Shown piece by piece: positions 15,091 to 21,860 of a stretch of DNA of 21,861 nt. Position numbers and translations under genes: made by a program. The notes beneath the pieces were generated by a model. It was not told the origin of the DNA. It saw only the letters and a list, made by a program, of their open reading frames with translations, and searched no databases. Within the stretch, counting starts at the first letter, position 1. Each line of letters opens with the position of its first letter. The stretch is from DASSLY01 sp035689185 (GTDB lineage Bacteria > Actinomycetota > Actinomycetes > Actinomycetales > Dermatophilaceae), in assembly GCA_035689185.1 (NCBI GenBank), contig DASSLY010000077.1:1-21861 (forward strand), read 5' to 3'.

Positions 15091-15566
15091 GCGGAGCCGG
15101 CGCCCCGGCGCTCTCCGTGGACGCCAGCGGGCTGCGTGTGGCCGTCGTCGCGGCCTGCTGGCACCGCACGGTCATGGACGGCCTGATTGCGGGAGCTCGG
15201 CGGGGGCTGCACGAGTCCGGAGTCACCTCGGTCGAGTTGGTCCGCGTGCCCGGCACGTTCGAGTTGCCCGTCGCCTGCGCGCGGCTGGCGCCCCGGTATG
15301 ACGCGCTGGTCGCCCTGGGGGTGGTCATCCGGGGAGGCACGCCGCACTTCGACTATGTCTGCCAGGCCGCCACCCTGGGCCTGACCCAGGTCAGCGTCCA
15401 GTCGGGCGTCCCGGTCGGGTTCGGGGTCCTGACGTGCGCCGACGAGGCGCAGGCGCTCGACCGGTGCGGGCTGCCGGGCGCGACGGAGGACAAGGGCCAC
15501 GAGGCGGCGCTGGCCGCCCTCGCGACCGCCGTCGCGTTGCGGGAGGTGGCCACCTCGCCGGCGTGA
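15087..15566 (+). CDS. ribH: 6,7-dimethyl-8-ribityllumazine synthase
   Basis: A 159-residue lumazine synthase that condenses the RibD/phosphatase product with dihydroxybutanone phosphate. Family marks are VPGTFELPVACARL, LGVVIRGGTPHFDYVC and, near the C-terminus, GHEAALAAL (with the catalytic-region histidine in the TPHF segment). The ATG overlaps the ribBA stop by 4 nt. It is the last gene of the operon and is followed by a 385-bp non-coding repeat field. Confidence 0.95.
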   Translation: MSGAGAPALSVDASGLRVAVVAACWHRTVMDGLIAGARRGLHESGVTSVELVRVPGTFELPVACARLAPRYDALVALGVVIRGGTPHFDYVCQAATLGLTQVSVQSGVPVGFGVLTCADEAQALDRCGLPGATEDKGHEAALAALATAVALREVATSPA

Positions 15567-15951
15567 GCGTGCCGGCCGGGATACCCCCGCAACCACTTGC
15601 CGCCGGCGCCCACCCGTCGGCGCCCACCCGCCGGCGCCGCGCGCGACGACGCACACCTGCCGGCGCCGCACGCGACAACGCCCACCTGCCGGCGCCCCCG
15701 GCCGGTGCCCGGTTGCCGGCGCCCACCCGCCGGCGCCCACCCGCCGGCGCCCACCCGCCGGCGGCCACGCGGCGGCGGCCACCCGCCGGCGGCCACGCGG
15801 CGGCGCCCGGTTCCCTGCGCCCTCGGCCGGTGCCCGGCGGCGACGGCACGGCTGCCGACACGCATCCCGAGGGCCGAACCTCGTGGGCGCGGGCGCGGCG
15901 CGTTGACCGCCGCCGCGGCGCCGGGAACACTCGCGTTCGGCAGGAGGTGCG
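15567..15951. other. Intergenic repeat field between ribH and the VanY-like gene
   Basis: No credible gene. The first two thirds are GC-rich tandem repeats (separate entry) with many GCCGGC palindromes that can form hairpins and could end the rib transcript. TTGACC at 15903-15908 near the right end might be a -35 for the next gene, but no good -10 follows at the expected distance. Confidence 0.65.
15608..15804. repeat. 14-bp and 29-bp tandem repeats
   Basis: GCCCACCCGCCGGC units occur at 15608 and 15622 (the first with one change), then two 29-bp units at 15636-15664 and 15665-15693. A 27-bp spacer with a GCCGGC end follows, then six 14-bp units at 15721-15804, alternating in the second half between ACCCGCC and ACGCGGC cores. 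A 14-bp period cannot keep a reading frame, so this is non-coding. Confidence 0.88.
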
Positions 15952-16713
15952 ATGCCCGGTCCACGCCCGACCCTCGTCTCGAGCAGCGTCTCGGCCGCCG
16001 TCCCCGCCAGCCGCCGCCGGCGGCGGCCGGTCCGGACGGTCGGTTTCGTCCTGCTCGCCGGCGTGCTCGCCGCCACCGTGGTGGTCGCCCGGGCGCCGGG
16101 CGACCTACGCCTCGGTGGCGCCCGCAGCTCCCACGCGCCGAGCGCCGAGGGGTCGCTCGCGCCCGTCGCCCCGGGTGCGCCGGTCGCGCCGGAGTCGGCG
16201 CCGCCGTCTTCCCTCGCCGTCGAAACGGCCGCCCCCTCGGGCGCGTCACCTGCCCCTATGCGAAACGGTGAGGGCTTCCTTCCCGTGGTCACAGACCGCA
16301 TCCCGGCGCCGGCCCGGACCTTCGCCCTGCGCCAGGCGGTGCCGGGCACCACGAACATGCAACCGGCAGCGGCCAGCGCGGTTGCCCGGGCGATTGCGGC
16401 CGCTCGACGAGCCGGTGTGGCCATCTCGATCCGGTCGGCATGGCGCAGCGAGCGGTTCCAGCGGGTGCTGTTCGACCGGGCGGTGGCCAGGTACGGCTCA
16501 CCCGAGCAGGCGGCCAAGTGGGTGCTGGCCCCGGAGGACTCCGCGCACGTCAAGGGCTACGCGGTCGACGTGCAGCCGCGATCGGCCGGGACGTGGCTGG
16601 AAGCCCACGGCACGGCATACGGGCTGTGCCGGACCTATGACAACGAGTGGTGGCACTTCGAGTATCTGGCGACCAGGACCTGTCCGGCCCGCAAGGAGAA
16701 CGCCGCAGGGTGA
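15952..16713 (+). CDS. VanY/M15B-type D-alanyl-D-alanine carboxypeptidase
   Basis: A 253-residue zinc peptidase that trims the terminal D-Ala of peptidoglycan precursors. A basic N-terminus and one hydrophobic helix (about 28-46) mark it as a membrane-anchored or secreted protein. A Ser/Pro/Ala-rich linker (55-105) reaches the catalytic domain. The zinc site is SAHVKGYAVDV (H199 and D206) plus H235 in EWWHFEY, with E232 as general base; SAWRS at 162-166 corresponds to the usual S-x-(Y/W)-R-S strand. A strong GGAGGTG lies 3 nt before the ATG. It need not confer antibiotic resistance: no VanS/R, ligase or VanX neighbour is present. Confidence 0.88.
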   Translation: MPGPRPTLVSSSVSAAVPASRRRRRPVRTVGFVLLAGVLAATVVVARAPGDLRLGGARSSHAPSAEGSLAPVAPGAPVAPESAPPSSLAVETAAPSGASPAPMRNGEGFLPVVTDRIPAPARTFALRQAVPGTTNMQPAAASAVARAIAAARRAGVAISIRSAWRSERFQRVLFDRAVARYGSPEQAAKWVLAPEDSAHVKGYAVDVQPRSAGTWLEAHGTAYGLCRTYDNEWWHFEYLATRTCPARKENAAG

Positions 16714-16719
16714 GCCGCA

Positions 16720-16731
16720 TAGGCTGCCCGC
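16720..16731 (+). promoter_or_regulatory. Leaderless-type -10 element for the Nudix gene
   Basis: TAGGCT at 16720-16725 lies 6 nt before the GTG at 16732. It sits just after the stop of the carboxypeptidase gene, suggesting independent transcription despite the tiny gap. Confidence 0.5.
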
Positions 16732-17514
16732 GTGGACGAGGCAGGGGTGCTGCGTCGCGGTGAGGTCACGCTAACGGAGCTGGGCGGGGGTGTCGGCCGG
16801 CTGGCCTGGCCGGCCGGGGAGCCGCCGGCGGTGGACGCGCTGTTGGCTACGGTCGCGGACGCCTTCGAGCGACGGGCCCTGGTGCGCGTCGAGGCCCTCG
16901 TCCCGACGGCCGACCTGGCGTCGCTGCGTGCCGCGGGTCGCGCCGGGCTGCGCCGGGAGGGCGTCGTTCGCGGGGCGGCGTCGGACCTGGTGCTGCTGGC
17001 CCGGCTCGCCGGCGACCCGCAGCCCGGGACCGCGGAGGGCTTCTTCGGGATGCTCAACGCCTCGCTTCCTCGCAAGCGGGCGATAGCGCAGGGGGTGATC
17101 CGGCACCGGGACGGCCGGGTGCTGCTGGTCGAGCAGACGTACAAGCGGGAGTGGGAGCTGCCCGGCGGTGTGGTCGACCCGGGGGAGTCGCCGCGGGCGG
17201 CCGCGCGCCGCGAGGTGGCCGAGGAGCTCGGCGTCGACCTGCAGCCGGTCCGCCTGCTGGCGGTGAACTGGCTGCCGCCGTGGTTCGCCTGGGACGACGC
17301 GTGCGTCTTCCTGTTCGACTTCGGCCGGCACGACGACGGGTTGCTCGACCGGCTGCGGCTGCAACCGGCCGAGATCAGCGCGGTGCACTGGTGCGACGAG
17401 CCGACCGCGGCGGCGCGGGGCAGCCGCTCCGCCGCACCGGTGCTGCGGCGGCTGTGGCAGCACGACGGCGCCCCGCTGTACCTGGAGGGAGGCGCCGACC
17501 CGAGGGGCGGGTGA
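16732..17514 (+). CDS. Nudix hydrolase with a degenerate GNAT-like N-terminal segment
   Basis: A 260-residue protein. The Nudix box G-x5-E-x7-REVxEE-x-G is intact at 146-168 (G146, E152, R160, E161, E164, E165), so pyrophosphohydrolase activity on a nucleoside-diphosphate derivative is likely; the substrate is unknown. Residues about 15-95 resemble the C-terminal half of a RimJ-type GNAT acetyltransferase: RVEALVPTADLASLRAAGRA, then GLRREGVVRG and DLVLLARLAGD. The usual acetyl-CoA-binding Q/R-x-x-G-x-G/A loop is not recognisable (residues 20-33), so this part is probably not catalytic. The start is the GTG 6 nt after TAGGCT. The ends are well separated from hisE, which has its own promoter. 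Confidence 0.85.
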   Translation: MDEAGVLRRGEVTLTELGGGVGRLAWPAGEPPAVDALLATVADAFERRALVRVEALVPTADLASLRAAGRAGLRREGVVRGAASDLVLLARLAGDPQPGTAEGFFGMLNASLPRKRAIAQGVIRHRDGRVLLVEQTYKREWELPGGVVDPGESPRAAARREVAEELGVDLQPVRLLAVNWLPPWFAWDDACVFLFDFGRHDDGLLDRLRLQPAEISAVHWCDEPTAAARGSRSAAPVLRRLWQHDGAPLYLEGGADPRGG

Positions 17515-17560
17515 AGAGCCCGCGGGCCGGACGTGGCGGCATACCAGCTCGCCGCGCCCG

Positions 17561-17574
17561 TAGGCTTGCACCCC
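17561..17574 (+). promoter_or_regulatory. Leaderless-type -10 element for hisE
   Basis: TAGGCT at 17561-17566 precedes the GTG at 17575 by 8 nt. It supports this start over an in-frame GTG at 17533, which lies upstream of the element. Confidence 0.5.
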
Positions 17575-17838
17575 GTGAAGACGTTCGAGCAGCTCCACGC
17601 CGAGCTGACCGAGAAGGCGACGACCCGCCCGGCGGGGTCGCAGACGGTCGGCTGGCTCGACGCCGGCGTGCACGCGATCGGCAAGAAGATCGTCGAGGAG
17701 GCCGCCGAGGTGTGGATGGCGGCGGAGCACGAGAGCCCGGCCCGGACCGCGGAGGAGATCAGCCAACTGCTCTACCACCTGCAGGTGCTCATGGTGGCCA
17801 CCGAGATCACTCTCGACGACGTGTACTCATACCTCTGA
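17575..17838 (+). CDS. hisE: Phosphoribosyl-ATP pyrophosphatase HisE
   Basis: An 87-residue MazG-like all-alpha pyrophosphatase for the second step of histidine synthesis. IGKKIVEEAAEVWMAAEHE contains the acidic metal-binding helix, and EEISQLLYHLQVLM holds the second conserved helix. The length from GTG 17575 is exactly the family norm; the longer reading from 17533 would add 14 atypical residues. It precedes hisG by 12 nt, a conserved actinobacterial pair that couples the first two pathway steps. Confidence 0.95.
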   Translation: MKTFEQLHAELTEKATTRPAGSQTVGWLDAGVHAIGKKIVEEAAEVWMAAEHESPARTAEEISQLLYHLQVLMVATEITLDDVYSYL

Positions 17839-17850
17839 AAGACGTGGACA

Positions 17851-18696
17851 GTGCTGCGAATTGCCGTGCCCAACAAGGGTTCGCTGGCCGACCCTGCCGC
17901 TGAGATGCTCCGCGAGGCGGGCTACCGCGGCCGCCGCGACCCCAAGGAGCTGATCCTCACCGACATCGACAACGACGTCGAGTTCTTCTTCCTGCGCCCG
18001 CGGGACATCGCCGTGTATGTCGGGTCGGGCACCCTGGACGTCGGAGTCACCGGGCGCGATCTGCTGCTGGACTCCGCCTCCCCGGCACAGGAGGTGATGG
18101 CGCTCGGGTTCGGCGCGTCCACCTTCCGGTTCGCGGCGCGGCCGGGGGTGGCTGCCTCCGTCGAGGACCTGCACGGACTGCGGGTGGCCACCAGCTACGC
18201 CGGCCTGGTTTCGGAGTTCCTCAAGTCGACCGGCGTCGCCGCAGACGTGGTGCGGCTGGACGGCGCGGTCGAGACGGCGATCACCCTGGGCGTCGCGGAC
18301 GTCATCGCCGATGTGGTCGAAACGGGAACGACCTTGCGGCAGCAAAGACTTGAGGTCTTTGGTGAGCCGATCCTGCGCAGCGAGGCGGTGCTGATCCAGC
18401 GTGCGGGATCACCCAGCCACGCTGCCGTGGGCGTGCTCGCCCGCCGGCTACAGGGGGTGCTGACCGCTCGAAGCTACGTGATGATGGACTATGACGTGCG
18501 CGAGGACCTGGTCGAGCAGGCTTGCGCGTTGACTCCCGGGCTGGAGTCGCCGACGGTGTCGCCGCTGCACGAGAAGGGTTATGTCGCGGTGCGGTCCATG
18601 GTTCCGCGGAACCGCACCAACCAGGTGATGGACGAGCTCTACGAGCTCGGGGCCCGGGCCATCCTGGTCACCGACATCGCCGCCTGCCGGCTCTGA
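17851..18696 (+). CDS. hisG: ATP phosphoribosyltransferase, long form (HisG-L)
   Basis: A 281-residue enzyme catalysing the committed step of histidine synthesis. N-terminal LRIAVPNKGSL and DVGVTGRDLL match the first substrate domain, and DVIADVVETGTTLRQQ is the phosphate/PRPP-binding region. The C-terminal 75 or so residues (after about 205, with ESPTVSPLHEKGYVAVRSMV) form the ACT-like regulatory domain of the long form, so histidine feedback inhibition is expected and no HisZ is needed. The GTG start lies 12 nt after hisE. Confidence 0.95.
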   Translation: MLRIAVPNKGSLADPAAEMLREAGYRGRRDPKELILTDIDNDVEFFFLRPRDIAVYVGSGTLDVGVTGRDLLLDSASPAQEVMALGFGASTFRFAARPGVAASVEDLHGLRVATSYAGLVSEFLKSTGVAADVVRLDGAVETAITLGVADVIADVVETGTTLRQQRLEVFGEPILRSEAVLIQRAGSPSHAAVGVLARRLQGVLTARSYVMMDYDVREDLVEQACALTPGLESPTVSPLHEKGYVAVRSMVPRNRTNQVMDELYELGARAILVTDIAACRL

Positions 18697-18708
18697 CCGC
18701 GCAGCTCC

Positions 18709-19167
18709 GTGCCCAGCTCGACCGACCCGTATGCGGTGTTCCGCCCGCGCCGCGGGCGGCGGGTCGCCGCGGTGGCCGGGGTGGTGTCGGTCCTGGTGTT
18801 CACGATCGGGGCCATCTCGCTGCCCGGGTCGGACCCGCTGTACGGCGGGTGGGGCCTCGGCGACCGGCTCCTGGTGGTCGGGTGTGGACTGGCCATCGCT
18901 TTGCTGATGTGGCGGTACGCGACGATCCGGGCCGTGCCGTCCCCCACCGGCCTGGTGGTGCGCAACCTGGTCGTGACCCGGCGGTTGGACTGGGCGCAGA
19001 TCGTGCGAGTGTCCTTCGGCAGCGGTGCTCCCTGGGTGAGCCTGGAGCTGGACGACACCGACATCGTCGCGGTGATGGCGATCCAGCGGGCCGACGGCGC
19101 ACTAGCCCGTGAGGAGGCCGGCCGGCTCTCGGCCCTGGTGCAAGCGCACGCGGCCGGGCGACCGTAG
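18709..19167 (+). CDS. PH-domain membrane protein (bacterial PH-like)
   Basis: A 152-residue protein with two hydrophobic helices (about 19-38 and 53-69), followed by a small beta-rich domain with VPSPTGLVVRNLVVTRRLDW and IVRVSFGSGAPWVSLEL, the pattern of bacterial PH-like domains. The function of such proteins is not established. A similar gene follows hisG in many actinobacteria, and the 12-nt gap suggests co-transcription. The GTG start gives the standard MPSSTDPYAVFRPRRGRR beginning, with basic residues before the first helix. Confidence 0.8.
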   Translation: MPSSTDPYAVFRPRRGRRVAAVAGVVSVLVFTIGAISLPGSDPLYGGWGLGDRLLVVGCGLAIALLMWRYATIRAVPSPTGLVVRNLVVTRRLDWAQIVRVSFGSGAPWVSLELDDTDIVAVMAIQRADGALAREEAGRLSALVQAHAAGRP

Positions 19168-19694
19168 GCGGACGCCCTCGACCCCGCTGGTGGGTAGCGG
19201 CCGCGACGATTGTGCGCGAGCAGTCCGCGGCGGGGCGCGGCGCGGGAGGGCGCGGGCCGAGGGCGCGCGGGCCGACGGTGAGGGGCGCGGCGCGGGGAGT
19301 GCGGGCCGAGGGGGCGAGGGGCGCGGCGCGGGGGGTGCGGGCCGACGGGGTGCGGGCCGCCGGGGCGCTGGGTGCGAGCCGACGGGGGGCGCGGGGAAGG
19401 GGCGAGGGGGGCGCGGCGCCGAGGGTGCATGGCGGGGGGTGGGGGCGCGGCGCGGAGGGTGCGGGGCGGGGATAGGCAGGCGGCGAGCCAGTCGTCAGCC
19501 GGAGCCCCGTGCCCGGGCGGCGGCCGGAGGTGATACCGCGCCGTGGTGCACGGCGGCGAGCCGGACATGACCGAGAAGCGGTGGGCCGACGGCGCAGCGG
19601 GGAGGGGCCATGCGCACCGCACGGACTGGTCGCGCGGCATACCCGCGTGTTCGCCTGCCTGAACCTTCCGCCGCCCGGCTCACCCGGGCCCGAG
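19168..19694. other. G-rich intergenic region between convergent genes
   Basis: No credible gene. Bases 19205-19475 are G-rich repeats, and open frames there are low-complexity Arg/Gly/Ala strings without start signals. The remaining 19476-19694 is of ordinary composition, but I recognise no coding, tRNA or regulatory signal in it. Confidence 0.6.
19245..19475. repeat. 36-bp G-rich degenerate repeats with G-quadruplex potential
   Basis: AGGGGCGCGGCGCGGGG starts at 19281 and again at 19317, a 36-bp period, with GTGCGGGCCGA recurring within each unit and more degenerate copies on either side. At 19384-19411 four runs of four or more G (19384-19389, 19393-19396, 19399-19402, 19406-19411) have loops of 3, 2 and 3 nt, a near-ideal quadruplex pattern on the + strand. 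Confidence 0.8.
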
Positions 19695-21008
19695 TCAGGG
19701 GTCACGGACCTGCCAGCTCACCCGGCCGTCCGCTGCGACCACGCCCTGCAGGTCGCGGTCGTGGACCAGCGTGTGATGCCGCTGGCACAGCAAGGCCATC
19801 TGGTCGAGGTCTGTGCGCCCGCCGCGGCTCCACCACGTCAAGTGATGCGCAGCGCACCAGTTCGCGGGGATGCTGCAGCCCGCGAACGTGCAGTGCCGGT
19901 CCCGCAGCAGGAGAGCAAGCCGCTGGGCAGGTGAGGCGAGCCGGCGGGTCCACCCAAGGTCGAGCACCGCGCTGCCGGCGCCCAGCACCGCCGGCACCAC
20001 ACCCGCGAGGCAGGCAAGTCGCCGAGCTCGGCCGGCGGGGAGCGGGTGCTCGCTGTCGGTGACAGCAGCTCCCTGCTCGTCGCCGGCGAACTGCTCGGCC
20101 GTCATGGTCACGATCAGCGTCACGTTCGGGGTCGCGGTCTGGTCGGGGCGTGCTGTCATCCCACGCTGGATGATTGTCAACAGCACGTCGAACCGTCGCT
20201 GCCCCGGCGTGCGCGGATCGGCACCGTTCTCGTCGGGTGCCGGGGCGCTCAGCGCCATGATGCAGGCCCGGATGTATGCCGCGCTGGTCGGGTCGGCCCG
20301 GACCAGGAAGTCGGTGAGACCCCCGGGGCCGGGCCGCTCGGTCAGGCAGCGGGACTGGTGCTGGGCACGGGCTACCGCCTCATCGTCCTCACCCGGGCGG
20401 AGGATGGACAGCAGATGCGAGCAGGCGGTGCGGAACTGGCGATCGGTGCCGGCTGCTGCGTCGATCAGGACCTGCTGGTAGCCGTGGTCCTCGGCGGTCG
20501 CCTGCTCGGCGCTCAACCGGTCGGAGCCGGGCTGCGCGGCGATGAGCGGCCGGGCTGCTGCCATGGTGCTGAGCACCTGGTCGGCACGGAGGAGGGGAAG
20601 CGCCCCAAGCTCGAAGGCGCCCAGGGTGGGCGCGTCCGCCCGGTTGCCGCGCCGCGCTGCCGTCATGGCCTCGGCGACGCGAATTGCGGCGAACCGCATC
20701 GGTGTCGGCAGCTCGGGTGCGTGTCGTGTGCTCCACTCGACCAGGCCCGACCCGCGAGCCGCGCGGCTCGCAGAGCCGGCCCGCCGGTAGCTGTCGGCCA
20801 GCCCGCGGTCGTCCGCCTCGGCCACCACCTCTACCAGGGCTCGCTCATTGAGGTTGTGCAGCTGGCCCACGAGTCGTGTGGCTTCGGCAACCTCGTTCTC
20901 CTGCAGCCGCCACGCGTCCTGCCCGCGGGCCTTGTCCAACGCCTCCGCGGCCACCCGCAGCCAGTCCAGCATCGAGCCCGACTCGGCGGTGAACGGCTGG
21001 CTGGTCAT
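19695..21008 (-). CDS. DUF222 / HNH-nuclease protein (13E12 repeat family)
   Basis: A 437-residue protein of the actinobacterial DUF222-HNH family, which includes the REP13E12 repeats of Mycobacterium. The N-terminal and central helical DUF222 region covers about 15-330. The HNH module near the C-terminus contains CTFAGCSIPANWCAAHH, then LTWWSRGGRTDLDQM and LLCQRHHTLVH, so cysteines and histidines of the beta-beta-alpha metal site appear complete. The family is multicopy and its role is unknown; mobile-element or recombination functions are suspected. The ATG at 21008 follows TAGAAT by 6 nt, a leaderless arrangement. A consensus DnaA-box sequence lies 40 bp upstream. Confidence 0.88.
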   Translation of the reverse strand: MTSQPFTAESGSMLDWLRVAAEALDKARGQDAWRLQENEVAEATRLVGQLHNLNERALVEVVAEADDRGLADSYRRAGSASRAARGSGLVEWSTRHAPELPTPMRFAAIRVAEAMTAARRGNRADAPTLGAFELGALPLLRADQVLSTMAAARPLIAAQPGSDRLSAEQATAEDHGYQQVLIDAAAGTDRQFRTACSHLLSILRPGEDDEAVARAQHQSRCLTERPGPGGLTDFLVRADPTSAAYIRACIMALSAPAPDENGADPRTPGQRRFDVLLTIIQRGMTARPDQTATPNVTLIVTMTAEQFAGDEQGAAVTDSEHPLPAGRARRLACLAGVVPAVLGAGSAVLDLGWTRRLASPAQRLALLLRDRHCTFAGCSIPANWCAAHHLTWWSRGGRTDLDQMALLCQRHHTLVHDRDLQGVVAADGRVSWQVRDP

Positions 21009-21020
21009 GCCCCGATTCTA
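21009..21020 (-). promoter_or_regulatory. Leaderless-type -10 element for the DUF222/HNH gene
   Basis: TAGAAT reads on the minus strand at 21020-21015, 6 nt before the ATG at 21008. A matching -35 is not obvious. Confidence 0.5.
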
Positions 21021-21047
21021 GAACGGGCCACCGACAGACCCCTGAGG

Positions 21048-21056
21048 TTATCCACA
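21048..21056 (+). other. Consensus DnaA-box sequence (TTATCCACA)
   Basis: A perfect 9-base match to the canonical DnaA box lies between the DUF222/HNH gene and its upstream neighbour. A single box without a cluster, dnaA, dnaN or AT-rich unwinding region is not evidence of an origin. Confidence 0.4.
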
Positions 21057-21136
21057 GCACTGTCAGGCGGATTCGACGCCATGTTCGGACGGGTGAACGC
21101 TCATCGTCTCCGGCGGAGCAGCCCCTGCGCTCGACT

Positions 21137-21748
21137 TCAGCCGGACGAAGTGGCCCGACGCGCACCGCTACGGCTCCATCCCTGCGGGAGGATGAACTCC
21201 CACCCCGGCCTCCACTGGAACGCCGCGCCGACTAGGTCCTCCAGGGGCGCGCCGAGAAGCAGGTGCTGCAACGCCCAGCGGTTGGCCGAGTGCGCAATGA
21301 GCAGCACTCGCGACCACCCCCCGGTGGCGAGGTCAGCGAGCAGGTCCGCAGTAGCGTCCACCACGTCGCGGTAGCTCTGCCCGCCGGGAAAAGGCAGGTC
21401 GATTCGACCGGTCCGCTCTGGTTCGAGGAGGCTCACCGGGCACCCGGTCAGCCGGCCGTAGTCACATTCCCGCAGCCGGGCATCCAGGACGACGGGTATG
21501 TCGCAGCCGCTGAAGGCGATGCGCACGGTCTCGACCGCGCGCCCGAGGTCCGAGCTGAACACCGCGTCGATTCCATCGGCGCGTCGGCGTTGGCCGAGCA
21601 ACCCAGCCTGCCGGCGTCCCTCCGCGGACAACGCTCCCGGCAGCCAACCGGTGGCGATGCCGGCCGCGTTGTCCGTCGTAAGGGAATGTGTCTCATAGAC
21701 CAGGCTGGTCACGGCCAGCGCCACGTGCCGGCGGCGCGCTCGGGCCAT
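21137..21748 (-). CDS. Histidine-phosphatase-family protein (ETHS variant)
   Basis: A 203-residue member of the phosphoglycerate-mutase/histidine-phosphatase superfamily. The usual N-terminal R-H-G motif is replaced by LVYETHSLTTDN, so the histidine of ETHS (H21 from the ATG at 21748) is the expected phosphate acceptor. Other family features remain: VFSSDLGRAVETVRIAF, RLRECDYGRLTG, FPGGQSYRDVV and the second histidine in VLLIAHSANRWALQ. This variant appears to be a recognisable actinobacterial subfamily with unknown substrate. A GTG at 21712, giving a start close to the first beta strand, is an alternative. It lies 25 nt after the stop of another minus-strand gene, so it is probably in an operon with it. 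Confidence 0.82.
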   Translation of the reverse strand: MARARRRHVALAVTSLVYETHSLTTDNAAGIATGWLPGALSAEGRRQAGLLGQRRRADGIDAVFSSDLGRAVETVRIAFSGCDIPVVLDARLRECDYGRLTGCPVSLLEPERTGRIDLPFPGGQSYRDVVDATADLLADLATGGWSRVLLIAHSANRWALQHLLLGAPLEDLVGAAFQWRPGWEFILPQGWSRSGARRATSSG

Positions 21749-21773
21749 GGCCCCCGCGGAAAGGGCGGGCGCG

Positions 21774-21860
21774 TCATACCAGCTGGGCGTCCGCCGCGGG
21801 GTCCCAGACCAGCACCGTGCTGACCACCTTTGAGACCGGCAGGCCGGTGGACGGGCCGGT
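21774..21860 (-). CDS. C-terminal end of an unidentified protein (partial)
   Basis: On the minus strand an open frame enters from the right edge and ends at the TGA at 21776-21774, encoding 28 residues that end VSTVLVWDPAADAQLV. The composition is protein-like and the stop is 25 nt before the phosphatase start, as expected for an operon neighbour. The fragment is too short to name. Confidence 0.45.
   Translation of the reverse strand, partial: TGPSTGLPVSKVVSTVLVWDPAADAQLV

Noticed and set aside
15434..15951. Upstream coding frames running into the VanY-like gene region
   Set aside because: They cross 14-bp repeats whose period breaks the frame. The GGAGGTG before 15952 and the basic-hydrophobic N-terminus identify the true start.
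15952..16713. Vancomycin-resistance gene
   Set aside because: M15B carboxypeptidases are common in cell-wall metabolism, and no van regulatory or ligase genes are adjacent.
19212..19640. Possible proteins in the G-rich gap
   Set aside because: Only Arg/Gly/Ala or Pro/Arg low-complexity strings with no ribosome-binding site, promoter or recognisable domain.
21048..21056. Replication origin
   Set aside because: A single DnaA-box match without a cluster, an AT-rich region or dnaA/dnaN neighbours.
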